Shown piece after piece: positions 12,692 to 19,993 of a DNA stretch of 24,489 nt. Source of the DNA: Gallibacterium faecale. Lineage in GTDB: Bacteria > Pseudomonadota > Gammaproteobacteria > Enterobacterales > Pasteurellaceae. The notes under the pieces are model-generated. The model was not told the DNA's origin, did no database searches, and worked only from the letters and a program-made list of their open reading frames with translations. Position 1 is the stretch's first letter. Every line of letters starts with the position of its first letter. The position numbers were made by a program, and so were the translations under genes. The stretch is taken from the NCBI RefSeq assembly GCF_027920745.1, contig NZ_JAQIBB010000064.1, positions 1 through 24,489 of the forward strand, given 5' to 3'.

Positions 12692-13552
12692 ATGCAAACT
12701 ATTAGCCTAAAAAAAATTTATTCTGGGAAAGTTCGTGATCTTTATGAAATTGATGATAAAAGAATGTTGATGGTTGCGTCTGATCGCCTTTCTGCATTTG
12801 ATGTTATTCTTGATGATCCTATTCCAAGAAAAGGCGAAATTTTAACGCAAATTTCTAATTTCTGGTTCAAAAAACTCGCTCATATTATGCCAAATCATTT
12901 CACTGGCGATACTGTTTATGATGTATTACCAGAAGCAGAAGCAAAAGCGATTGAAAAACGAGCTGTGGTTTGTAAACGCCTTACTCCAATTAAAATTGAA
13001 TCTATTGTGCGTGGCTATTTAACTGGTAGCGGTTTAAAAGATTATCAACAAACAGGCTCTGTTTGTGGTATCGAATTACCAAAAGGCTTAGTTGACGCAA
13101 GTAAATTACCTGAACCAATCTTTACTCCATCAAGTAAAGAAGAAATTGGTAATCATGATATTAATATTAGCTATGCGGAATGTGAAAACTTAATTGGTAA
13201 AGAATTAGCCGCTCAAGTAAAAACGAAAGCTATTGAACTTTATACTACTGCGGCGGAATATGCTTTAAGCAAAGGCATTATTATTTGCGATACCAAATTT
13301 GAATTTGGTTTAGATGAAGATGGTACATTAACCTTAATGGATGAGGTATTAACTCCAGACTCTAGCCGTTTCTGGTCAGTTGATACTTATCAAGAAGGCA
13401 TAAACCCACCTTCTTTTGATAAACAATTTATTCGTAACTGGTTGGAAAACAGTGGTTGGAATAAACAACCGCCTGCACCAAGAGTACCACAAGAGATTAT
13501 TGAGCAGACTGTTGCTAAATATCAGGAAGCGTTTGATTTATTAACAAAATAA
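12692..13552 (+). CDS. purC: SAICAR synthetase (phosphoribosylaminoimidazole-succinocarboxamide synthase)
   Basis: PurC joins aspartate to CAIR using ATP in de novo purine synthesis, in the cytoplasm. The 286-residue protein has the N-terminal YSGKVRDLYEI nucleotide-binding segment, the SDRLSAFDVIL motif, IESIVRGYLTGSG, and DTKFEFGLDEDG with LMDEVLTPDSSRFW near the C terminus. It is longer than E. coli PurC (237 residues) and belongs to the long form shared with yeast Ade1, recognisable from the insert PEPIFTPSSKEEIGNHD. The start at 12692 gives MQTISLKKIYSGK, a normal family start. It is a single-gene unit with a PurR box before it and a strong terminator after it. Confidence 0.97.
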   Translation: MQTISLKKIYSGKVRDLYEIDDKRMLMVASDRLSAFDVILDDPIPRKGEILTQISNFWFKKLAHIMPNHFTGDTVYDVLPEAEAKAIEKRAVVCKRLTPIKIESIVRGYLTGSGLKDYQQTGSVCGIELPKGLVDASKLPEPIFTPSSKEEIGNHDINISYAECENLIGKELAAQVKTKAIELYTTAAEYALSKGIIICDTKFEFGLDEDGTLTLMDEVLTPDSSRFWSVDTYQEGINPPSFDKQFIRNWLENSGWNKQPPAPRVPQEIIEQTVAKYQEAFDLLTK

Positions 13553-13560
13553 ATAGTTTA

Positions 13561-13595
13561 AATATTGGGTACTACTAAGTACCCAATATTTTTTA
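13561..13595 (+). terminator. Rho-independent terminator of purC
   Basis: AATATTGGGTACT (13561-13573) pairs perfectly with AGTACCCAATATT (13578-13590) around an ACTA loop and runs into a T stretch. It begins 8 bases after the purC stop. On the other strand it is moderately T-rich downstream and could act as a second barrier for the mog transcript. Confidence 0.93.
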
Positions 13596-13627
13596 TTATA
13601 ACTAACAAAGTCTAACTATAATAAATA

Positions 13628-13650
13628 CCAGATATTGCATTAATATCTGG
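13628..13650 (-). terminator. Hairpin downstream of mog, probable weak terminator
   Basis: CCAGATATT (13628-13636) and AATATCTGG (13642-13650) form a perfect 9-bp stem. No T run follows on the plus strand; on the minus strand the stem is followed by TATTTATTAT, so it most likely ends the long minus-strand operon whose last gene is mog. Confidence 0.5.
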
Positions 13651-13709
13651 CATAGAGAGGAAGAAAAATATATGGATCTTATTCGCTAAATATCAGTTGG
13701 TGGCGTGAG

Positions 13710-14279
13710 TTATTTTTTCTTCGGACGAAAACTATCTACCACTGATTTATGAGTATCAATATAGATACCACTTAATAACTCTAAACAATAAGGGACAGCA
13801 GCGAAAATACCTTTCACCATAATCTTACCGTTTTCATCTTTTAACCCTTCTAAGGTTTCTTTAATCGCTTTTGGTTGTCCCGGTAAATTAAGAATTAAAC
13901 TCTCTTTACGAATTACGCCGACTTGACGCGATAAAATCGCAGTTGGTACAAATTGCAAACTAATTTGTCGCATTTGTTCACCAAATCCAGGCATTTCTCG
14001 ATCAGCCACCGCTAATGTCGCATCTGGTGTTACATCTCGTTTTGCAGGGCCAGTACCTCCAGTAGTTAGCACTAAATGACAGCCACACTCATCTACCAAT
14101 TCTTTTAAGGTCTGTTCAATTAATGGTTGCTCATCTGGAATTAAGCGAGTTTCGACTGTAAACGGGTCAATTAACGCTTGGCTTAACCACTCTTGAAGCG
14201 ATGGTAAGCCTTTATCTTGATAGATCCCTTGTGAGGCACGATCCGAAATTGAAACTAAACCTACTTTAAGTTGAGTCAT
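13710..14279 (-). CDS. mog: Molybdopterin adenylyltransferase
   Basis: Mog adenylylates molybdopterin, the activation step before molybdenum insertion in molybdenum cofactor synthesis. The 189-residue protein has the MoeA/MoaB/Mog domain signatures: VGLVSISDRAS at the N terminus, LTTGGTG at 71-77 followed by DVTPDAT (the molybdopterin-binding region), and LILNLPGQPKAIKETL. Length is normal (E. coli 195). It is the last gene of the minus-strand run, 7 bases after ydcZ. Molybdoenzymes in this family are mainly anaerobic reductases, in line with the anaerobic nrdDG genes further right. No Moco riboswitch was seen. Confidence 0.95.
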   Translation of the reverse strand: MTQLKVGLVSISDRASQGIYQDKGLPSLQEWLSQALIDPFTVETRLIPDEQPLIEQTLKELVDECGCHLVLTTGGTGPAKRDVTPDATLAVADREMPGFGEQMRQISLQFVPTAILSRQVGVIRKESLILNLPGQPKAIKETLEGLKDENGKIMVKGIFAAVPYCLELLSGIYIDTHKSVVDSFRPKKK

Positions 14280-14286
14280 AATGATT

Positions 14287-14757
14287 TTATCCTTTTAATC
14301 CAAACCATTTATCGCCAAAGAAAAAGAGAACTAACCCTGCCATAACAATCAACATTCCCCCTAATTTCCATAGCGTAATTTCTCTTACTGGCATATAAAT
14401 CAAACCAAAATGGTCAATTAACATTGCCGCCACTAATTGACCAATAATGATAAAAAATAACATATTGGTGATCCCAACTTTTGGAGCAAGGAAAATCGTC
14501 GTAAATACCACTAACGCCCCTAATGGACCACCAATAAACTTCCAAAAGGGTTGCCCTGCAAGATTTTGCAAACCTTCCCACAAATTTGTTTTTACCAAAC
14601 AGACAACAAAAAGTGCTAATGTTCCTGTTGCAAATGAAATTAATGCTGCAATTAACGGCTGCCCTGCAACTACTTTACTTAATTGACTATTGATGGCAGC
14701 TTGTGACGCTAAGCCAACCCCTGCCACCAATGCAATCACAATATAAATAATGCCCAC
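14287..14757 (-). CDS. DMT-superfamily inner membrane protein, YdcZ/DUF606 family
   Basis: This is a 156-residue, very hydrophobic protein of the YdcZ (DUF606) branch of the drug/metabolite transporter superfamily; no substrate is established. About five membrane segments are visible, beginning with IIYIVIALVAGVGLASQAAIN, a family signature (N terminus with QAAINSQL), and ending at LIVMAGLVLFFFGDKWFG. The start is GTG at 14757, overlapping the glnB stop by one base (TAGTG), which implies translational coupling. An internal start would delete the first membrane segment. The neighbours glnB and mog do not indicate a substrate. Confidence 0.88.
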   Translation of the reverse strand: MGIIYIVIALVAGVGLASQAAINSQLSKVVAGQPLIAALISFATGTLALFVVCLVKTNLWEGLQNLAGQPFWKFIGGPLGALVVFTTIFLAPKVGITNMLFFIIIGQLVAAMLIDHFGLIYMPVREITLWKLGGMLIVMAGLVLFFFGDKWFGLKG

Positions 14758-15095
14758 TAAATTGCGTCCTCGTTTTCTTCACCAGTACGAATCCGAATAA
14801 CCCGCTCTACATCATAAACAAAAATCTTACCATCACCGATCTTGCCTGATTGTGCGGTATTCATAATCGCTTCAATACACTGTTCTACTTGATCATCAAC
14901 CACCACAATTTCTAATTTTACTTTTGGTAGGAAATCCACCATATATTCCGCACCACGATAAAGCTCAGTGTGTCCTTTTTGACGACCAAATCCTTTAACT
15001 TCACTCACTGTCATTCCAGTAATACCAATATCAGATAATGCTTCACGTACATCATCTAATTTAAATGGCTTAATAATGGCTTCTATCTTTTTCAT
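14757..15095 (-). CDS. glnB: Nitrogen regulatory protein PII
   Basis: PII is a trimeric cytoplasmic signal protein that senses 2-oxoglutarate and ATP/ADP and, in its unmodified or uridylylated form, controls glutamine synthetase adenylylation and NtrB in enteric bacteria. The 112-residue length is standard. Signature stretches are the N-terminal KKIEAIIKPFKLDDV, the T-loop RGAEYMVDFLPK with the uridylylation tyrosine at Y51, and GKIGDGKIFV (C-terminal PII signature). The start at 15095 is preceded by AGGAGGC. It sits 20 bases after rlmC and overlaps ydcZ by one base. There is no amtB beside it, so it is called glnB rather than glnK. Confidence 0.96.
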   Translation of the reverse strand: MKKIEAIIKPFKLDDVREALSDIGITGMTVSEVKGFGRQKGHTELYRGAEYMVDFLPKVKLEIVVVDDQVEQCIEAIMNTAQSGKIGDGKIFVYDVERVIRIRTGEENEDAI

Positions 15096-15115
15096 ATTTG
15101 CCTCCTGTGGCTGAG

Positions 15116-16276
15116 TTAGATTAATTCTAATAATCCCAATACCTCATAATGTGTGGTATATGGGAACATATCGAATAATTGTAATTTGCTTAACCGATAA
15201 TTTGAGAGATGTACTAAATCACGTTGCATACTCTCAACATTACAACTTGAATAGAGTATAAATTTCGGTTGTAACCTATTTAAATAATTTGCTAATTGTT
15301 CGCCAATCCCTCGTCTTGGTGGATTCACAATCACAAAATCAGGCTGTTCGCCTTGTTGTGCCTGATATTGACTGGCATCTAAATCCTGAAAATGAATATT
15401 AGTTAGCCCTAATTTATCTGCTGCTCGCTTAGCCGCTTGAATAGCAGAGGCTGAAATCTCAATCCCTACTAAAGACACATTAGGATCAACTGCTCGGCGA
15501 GCCACTGCACAATGCAAACCAAATCCGCCTACACCACAAAAAAGATCCCAGATCTTTTGGATAGGAAGATCTTCTATCCACTGTTGTGCCGTGCGATATA
15601 ACGCTGCTGCCACCTGTGGATTAGTTTGGAAAAAGCCTTGTGGACGAATAAACAGAGAAATCTTATTAAATTGTTCTTCTAACATCTGTTCATCTGTCAA
15701 ATAAATTTCCTGCTCACCTTCAAGAATCGCTGCTGGCTGCGGTTGAATATTGGCGGTTACTACACTAATTTGTGGTAATTTTTGCAACAATGCTGGTAAT
15801 TCACGCCGAATTAAACCCAATTTATTCTCACTTCTTAGCACAAATCGCAACATAAATTTTTTGCTCCACTGGCTTTGTGTGAGCAAAATATATTTTAATT
15901 CGCCCTTACGTTTTGCAATGTGATAAGGCACTAATCCCGCCCGCCCAACAAAATCTTTTAGCTGTTGAAAAATAGTTTGAAATTCAGTGGGATATAACAA
16001 GCAATCTGTTAAATCAACCGCACTTTCCATCACCAATGGATCGGTCAATATACCAAATATTGGTCGCTCTACGGCTCCACTCACTACCATTTTTGCTCGA
16101 TTCCGCATTGCCACAGGGGCTGAAACTTGGGCAGGTAAACAAATGGTCTTAGTGTCAATAAAATCAATTAGTGTTTGTTGTAAATGCTGCTGCTTTTGCG
16201 CAATTTGTTGTGAGTAATCTTGCTCAATCCAGATACAAGAGCGGCAATTTTTTTGTGCGAAATGCGGGCAATTCAT
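15116..16276 (-). CDS. rlmC: 23S rRNA (uracil(747)-C5)-methyltransferase
   Basis: RlmC (RumB) makes m5U747 in 23S rRNA using SAM. The 386-residue protein has the four cluster-binding cysteines at C3, C11, C14 and C92 (NCPHFAQKNCRSCIW), the SAM motif DLFCGVGGFGLH, NPPRRGIG, and the catalytic cysteine C345 in YSSCNVES. The open frame extends 25 codons further upstream, but ATG 16276 is right: the protein then begins MNCPHF like its relatives, AGAAGG precedes it, and it overlaps the nagZ stop by one base (TAATG). The short form without a TRAM domain separates it from RlmD. The gene carries the single canonical uptake signal word of the window. Confidence 0.94.
   Translation of the reverse strand: MNCPHFAQKNCRSCIWIEQDYSQQIAQKQQHLQQTLIDFIDTKTICLPAQVSAPVAMRNRAKMVVSGAVERPIFGILTDPLVMESAVDLTDCLLYPTEFQTIFQQLKDFVGRAGLVPYHIAKRKGELKYILLTQSQWSKKFMLRFVLRSENKLGLIRRELPALLQKLPQISVVTANIQPQPAAILEGEQEIYLTDEQMLEEQFNKISLFIRPQGFFQTNPQVAAALYRTAQQWIEDLPIQKIWDLFCGVGGFGLHCAVARRAVDPNVSLVGIEISASAIQAAKRAADKLGLTNIHFQDLDASQYQAQQGEQPDFVIVNPPRRGIGEQLANYLNRLQPKFILYSSCNVESMQRDLVHLSNYRLSKLQLFDMFPYTTHYEVLGLLELI
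16017..16025 (-). repeat. Haemophilus-type DNA uptake signal sequence
   Basis: ACCGCACTT on the plus strand is the complement of AAGTGCGGT, the 9-bp core used by H. influenzae for DNA uptake. Read on the minus strand it continues into TTGATTT, resembling the AT-rich tail of the extended motif. It is inside rlmC. It is the only exact copy I found. Confidence 0.75.
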
Positions 16277-17319
16277 TATGCTTGTGCCTTCTCTTTCATT
16301 TCTAGCCATTGTTGCTGTAAAGCACTTAGACGCTGATGTGCCGTTACCCAACGAGAAGTCGCTTGCAACTCAGAAAGTGAAAAACGTTGCTGCTTCGCTA
16401 ACTGTAAATAAGCCGCTTGTTCTTGCTGGGTTGGTTGGTAAGTTAAACCATCTAATACTTCAATAACGCCTGCACGTTCATTACAGAGTAATAAAATATC
16501 GCAACCCGCGGCTAATGCTTGTTCACTTCGTTGTACAAAACTCCCCATAAATCCTGCGCCTTTCATCCCTAAATCGTCAGAAAAGATTAAGCCAGTAAAA
16601 CCAAGCTGTTTCCGTAACACACTCTTTAACCAATAAGCTGAACCACTTGCTGGTTGATCATCTGCCTGTGTATAAATCACATGAGCTGGCATAATGGCTT
16701 TTAACTTATTTTTACTAATTAATTGTTGGAAAGGCTGAATATCTTGGCAAAAAATCTGTTCAACTGGACGTTCATCTTTTGGCGTTTCTAAATGTGAATC
16801 AGCAATGACAGCACCATGTCCAGGAAAATGTTTACCTGTGGTTGCCATACCTACTTGCAACATACCATCACAAAATGCTTCAGCTAAAGGTAATAATTGT
16901 TGCCAATCTTGATGAAAACTACGATCGCCAATCGCTTTACACTGATGCCCCACATCTAACACTGGCGCAAAACTAAGGTCAATATCCATTGCAATCATTT
17001 CTGCTGCCATCAGCCAAGCACTCTCTTTTGCCCAATATTGTTGTTCCTCTGCTGGCAATATACGTGCAAAAGCTTGCATCGCAGGTAATTGGGTAAATCC
17101 TTGGCGAAAACGCTGCACCCGCCCACCTTCTTGATCAACCGTAATTAATAAAGGACGTTTTACCTTTTGGCGAATATCTTTAATTAAAGCTTGTAGCTGC
17201 GGAATATCTTCAAAATTTCGAGTAAATAAGATCACACCAGCAATTAAAGGATGGTTTAAAATCTCAACTTCTTCTTGTTCTAATTCTTTCCCTTGTAAAT
17301 CAACAATCAATTTCGCCAT
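16276..17319 (-). CDS. nagZ: Beta-N-acetylhexosaminidase (family 3 glycosidase)
   Basis: NagZ cleaves N-acetylglucosamine from anhydromuropeptides in the cytoplasm during peptidoglycan recycling; its products can induce AmpC beta-lactamase in species that have it. The 347-residue protein has VDQEGGRVQRF at 61-71, the family 3 signature KHFPGHG at 163-169 with the flexible-loop DSH at 174-176 (general acid/base dyad), and FSDDLGM at 246-252, where D248 would be the nucleophile. There is no signal peptide, as expected for the cytoplasmic enzyme. It lies 15 bases after ycfL and overlaps rlmC by one base. In E. coli ycfL and nagZ are also near neighbours. Confidence 0.96.
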   Translation of the reverse strand: MAKLIVDLQGKELEQEEVEILNHPLIAGVILFTRNFEDIPQLQALIKDIRQKVKRPLLITVDQEGGRVQRFRQGFTQLPAMQAFARILPAEEQQYWAKESAWLMAAEMIAMDIDLSFAPVLDVGHQCKAIGDRSFHQDWQQLLPLAEAFCDGMLQVGMATTGKHFPGHGAVIADSHLETPKDERPVEQIFCQDIQPFQQLISKNKLKAIMPAHVIYTQADDQPASGSAYWLKSVLRKQLGFTGLIFSDDLGMKGAGFMGSFVQRSEQALAAGCDILLLCNERAGVIEVLDGLTYQPTQQEQAAYLQLAKQQRFSLSELQATSRWVTAHQRLSALQQQWLEMKEKAQA

Positions 17320-17334
17320 ATAGCTTCCTAGCCT

Positions 17335-17694
17335 CTAATTTGCTTTAAAGTAAACTCGATAATTGGTACTTTCCGCTGTTGGTTTTCGTAACGTAATTTT
17401 CACTTGTTGTTTCACCGCTAAAATTAATTTCTGCCAAACCTCTTGTTGCTGCCAATCAGCTCGTTGTGTTACTCCCTTTTTATCATACCAAGTTAATAAA
17501 TAAGCGGTTTGTATGCTTTGATTACTCGCATTTTTTAGCAGTAATTGATTTGCTGATGCCGTTACTTCCAATGCAGGCACTAATTCTGATTCAATATTCA
17601 CAATCGGCGTTGCACTATATAACGGAGAGATTGTTTTTGATGAACAGGCACTTAATCCAAGCAACATACAACATAAATAAATTAATTTACGCAT
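17335..17694 (-). CDS. YcfL/DUF1425 family lipoprotein
   Basis: This is a 119-residue predicted lipoprotein. A signal peptide MRKLIYLCCMLLGLSAC ends in a lipobox (LSAC) with the acylated cysteine at C17; serine follows, so outer-membrane sorting is likely. The rest fits the DUF1425 (YcfL) family: a beta-rich region with LLLKNASNQSIQTAYLLTWYDKKG. Function is unknown. In E. coli ycfL precedes lpoB, thiK and nagZ; here it directly precedes nagZ without lpoB or thiK, supporting the family assignment. It sits 12 bases after epmA and 15 before nagZ, within the same unit. Confidence 0.82.
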   Translation of the reverse strand: MRKLIYLCCMLLGLSACSSKTISPLYSATPIVNIESELVPALEVTASANQLLLKNASNQSIQTAYLLTWYDKKGVTQRADWQQQEVWQKLILAVKQQVKITLRKPTAESTNYRVYFKAN

Positions 17695-17706
17695 CTTCTC
17701 TCCCCA

Positions 17707-18687
17707 TTATGCATTGTTAATTGAAAATGAAATCACATCTTCAATATTATCGGTTGATAGTGCAATCATTAATAATCGATCAACACCTAACGCCACACCT
17801 GAACAAGAAGGAAGCCCCGATTTTAAAGCCGCTAAGAAACGAGAATCCATCTGTTGTGGTGATAAATGTAATTTTTTACGTAATAAATTATCTTGTTCAA
17901 AACGATGTAATTGTTCATTTGCATCTGTTAATTCATGAAAGCCGTTCGCAAGTTCTAAGCCCTTATAATAGAACTCAAAACGTTCTGCCACTCGGTGATC
18001 TTCCGAGCTAATTTGTGCTAATGCTGCTTGTGCCGCTGGGAAATGATATACCGCTACTGGATGATCCTGACCAATATTCTTTTCTACAATTTCACTAAAC
18101 AGATATTGTAATAAGGTATCTCGTCCTTCCATATCTGCATTGACTAATCCTTGTTTTTTCGCTTTTTCAACTAACTCTGCTTTGGTCGCTGAAAGAGGAT
18201 CTAAACCAACATACTCTTGAAACACAAATTGATAACTTAAAGATTCTGTCGGTGGGCAATCTAAAATTTGTTGCAATAAATCATCAACTTCATTGATTAA
18301 CCGATACATATCAAAAAAGGGACGATACCACTCCAACATCGTAAATTCAGGGTTATGTCGTTTACCCGCTTCTTCATTACGAAATACTTTGCTAATTTGG
18401 AAAATAGGACCACTTCCTTCCGCCAATAAACGCTTCATATGATATTCAGGGCTAGTAATTAAATGCAGCGTTTGTGGGTTTGAAGCAAATGGTGAGGTAA
18501 ATTCTGTTTGAAATGTCGATAAATGTACATCTGTTACCGAAAAAGCACTTAAAATCGGTGTTTCTACTTCAAGCAAGCCTCGATCAACAAAGAATTGCCG
18601 AATATCGGCAATAATTTTGGCTCGCTTTAATAAGTTTTGAATAGAAGAAGTCGATTTCCAATTTTCATCTTGGACAATAGCTGACAT
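17707..18687 (-). CDS. epmA: Elongation factor P--(R)-beta-lysine ligase
   Basis: EpmA (PoxA, GenX, YjeA) attaches (R)-beta-lysine to elongation factor P, allowing EF-P to relieve ribosome stalling at polyproline stretches. The 326-residue protein looks like the catalytic domain of class II lysyl-tRNA synthetase without the anticodon-binding domain. Motif 2 is visible as FQISKVFRNEEAGKRHNPEF followed by TMLEWYRP; motif 3 as GVALGVDRLLMIAL near the C terminus; FHELTDANEQLHRF lies between. The start at 18687 follows AAGGGA. epmB and efp are not in the window. It is the first gene of the minus-strand run that ends with mog. Confidence 0.95.
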   Translation of the reverse strand: MSAIVQDENWKSTSSIQNLLKRAKIIADIRQFFVDRGLLEVETPILSAFSVTDVHLSTFQTEFTSPFASNPQTLHLITSPEYHMKRLLAEGSGPIFQISKVFRNEEAGKRHNPEFTMLEWYRPFFDMYRLINEVDDLLQQILDCPPTESLSYQFVFQEYVGLDPLSATKAELVEKAKKQGLVNADMEGRDTLLQYLFSEIVEKNIGQDHPVAVYHFPAAQAALAQISSEDHRVAERFEFYYKGLELANGFHELTDANEQLHRFEQDNLLRKKLHLSPQQMDSRFLAALKSGLPSCSGVALGVDRLLMIALSTDNIEDVISFSINNA

Positions 18688-18720
18688 AGTTGATCCCTTG
18701 TTGATAAAAACAAACGTTTT

Positions 18721-18749
18721 ATTGTAATGGGTTAAAGATGAAATAACAA
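18721..18749 (-). promoter_or_regulatory. Promoter of the epmA operon
   Basis: TTGTTA (complement of 18744-18749) and TACAAT (complement of 18721-18726) are 17 bp apart. It lies in the 76-bp gap after yjjV and would serve the whole epmA-to-mog run. No terminator hairpin was seen after yjjV, so readthrough is possible. Confidence 0.6.
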
Positions 18750-18763
18750 TTTAACCAATAAGA

Positions 18764-19561
18764 TTAAGCGGCTTCTGTTAAAGCAAAAAGTTGGTGGCTA
18801 TTTTGCCAAATTTGTTCTACTAAAGTTTCGTAACGTTCAGAACGCAATTCTGCTAATGCTTGTGCAATTAAAGGCAAGCGAGCTGGATGATTAGGCTGCC
18901 CTTGCCAACCAGACACAGGCATATCCGGACTATCTGTTTCTAATACTAATGAAGTTAATGGTAATTGAGCGATTGCTTGGCGTGTTTTATTCGCTCTTGA
19001 ATAGGTAATTGTACCCCCAACCCCAATTTTGTAGCCTAAATCGACAAAACGTTTTGCCTGTTGATAACTACCAGAAAAGCCGTGAATTACGCCTGTTTTG
19101 GCTAAATCATACCTTTTTAAAAAAGGAAATAATTGATCATGCGCGCGGCGAGAGTGCAAACTCACTGGCAGTTGATAACGCTTAGCTAATGCTAATTGTG
19201 CTTCCAAAAAATCGCATTGTTTTTGCCATAATTCCGCTGTGGTAATTTCTGGTGGATAACGATCCAAACCAATTTCGGCAACCGCAATACAATTTGCTTT
19301 GCGTTCAGCTAAACATTGCTCTAATAGAAGTAAATCCTGTTCTGTATGTTGAGCAATAAATAAAGGATGTAATCCTAAGCCATAATAAAGATTAGATTCA
19401 GTAGATACCCATTGAGGCAGTTTGACTAAGCTTTGCTGATCAATCCCCACCACTAGCATCTTGAGCACTTTTTGAGCTGTCGCTGCCTCTACAATTTGGT
19501 GTAGTGATTGCTGTAAATCATTCGCTAAGTAATCAAGATGGGTATGGGTATCAAAAAACAT
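18764..19561 (-). CDS. yjjV: TatD-family metal-dependent hydrolase (YjjV-like)
   Basis: This is a 265-residue TIM-barrel hydrolase of the TatD family, which contains metal-dependent DNases; the substrate of the YjjV branch in vivo is not settled. Metal ligands are recognisable: HTHLD at 5-9, AVAEIGLDRY, SLHSRRAHDQLFPF, VIHGFSGS and LETDSPDM near the C terminus. Length is normal. YjjV is preferred over TatD or YcfH because of the GIDQQSL and HSRRAHDQ stretches; the subfamily call is less sure than the family. It lies 17 bases after the sirB2-like gene, probably co-transcribed with it. Confidence 0.88.
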   Translation of the reverse strand: MFFDTHTHLDYLANDLQQSLHQIVEAATAQKVLKMLVVGIDQQSLVKLPQWVSTESNLYYGLGLHPLFIAQHTEQDLLLLEQCLAERKANCIAVAEIGLDRYPPEITTAELWQKQCDFLEAQLALAKRYQLPVSLHSRRAHDQLFPFLKRYDLAKTGVIHGFSGSYQQAKRFVDLGYKIGVGGTITYSRANKTRQAIAQLPLTSLVLETDSPDMPVSGWQGQPNHPARLPLIAQALAELRSERYETLVEQIWQNSHQLFALTEAA

Positions 19562-19578
19562 AAATTAAGCCTAAACCA

Positions 19579-19926
19579 CTAAAACGAGTTTGAATAACCT
19601 AACCACATTGCAGCAATAAAACAGATGAATGCTAATGGCAGTAACTTATTTTGTGGGTGTTCACGTTTGAACGCTTTGGCAGCAAAAATGATATATAACA
19701 CTAAGGCAGCGATCTTAATAAGCAGCCAATCAACTAAACTAAAATTAAACACCAATAGAAAAGTTAAGCCACTCACTAATAAAGCAGTGTCAGCGATATG
19801 GGGTAGAATCCGCAATAATTTATATTGGCGCCATGACTTACCCTGCCATTGTAAACCACCACGAATCACAAATAAGATTAAGCTTGCCCAAGCGGCAAAA
19901 AGATGAACATAAATTACAGTAATCAT
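19579..19926 (-). CDS. SirB2-family small inner membrane protein
   Basis: This is a 115-residue membrane protein with four predicted helices (around residues 3-21, 43-62, 66-83 and 97-110), matching the SirB2 (YchQ) family. Recognisable features are VHLFAAWASLILFVIRGG at the N terminus, LRILPHIADTALLVSG, and the C-terminal LGYSNSF. Function is unknown; the family was named from a Salmonella locus once linked to SirA regulation. In many Proteobacteria it lies by prmC and sirB1, which are not here; instead it is followed after 17 bases by yjjV. Confidence 0.85.
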   Translation of the reverse strand: MITVIYVHLFAAWASLILFVIRGGLQWQGKSWRQYKLLRILPHIADTALLVSGLTFLLVFNFSLVDWLLIKIAALVLYIIFAAKAFKREHPQNKLLPLAFICFIAAMWLGYSNSF

Positions 19927-19930
19927 AAAA

Positions 19931-19964
19931 TAAAAAAATAGCCGTCTAAAAATAGACGGCTATT
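19931..19964 (-). terminator. Rho-independent terminator of cstA
   Basis: AATAGCCGTCTA (19937-19948) and TAGACGGCTATT (19953-19964) form a perfect 12-bp stem with an AAAA loop. On the minus strand it is followed by a T run (A run 19932-19938). It ends the cstA transcript. Confidence 0.93.
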
Positions 19965-19993
19965 GTGCATAATCACTGTTTTAAAATCAATAA

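Noticed and set aside
13672..13689. Five-codon open frame (MDLIR) with a good Shine-Dalgarno sequence
   Set aside because: Too short to support as a gene and overlaps the 3' region of the mog transcript; likely chance.
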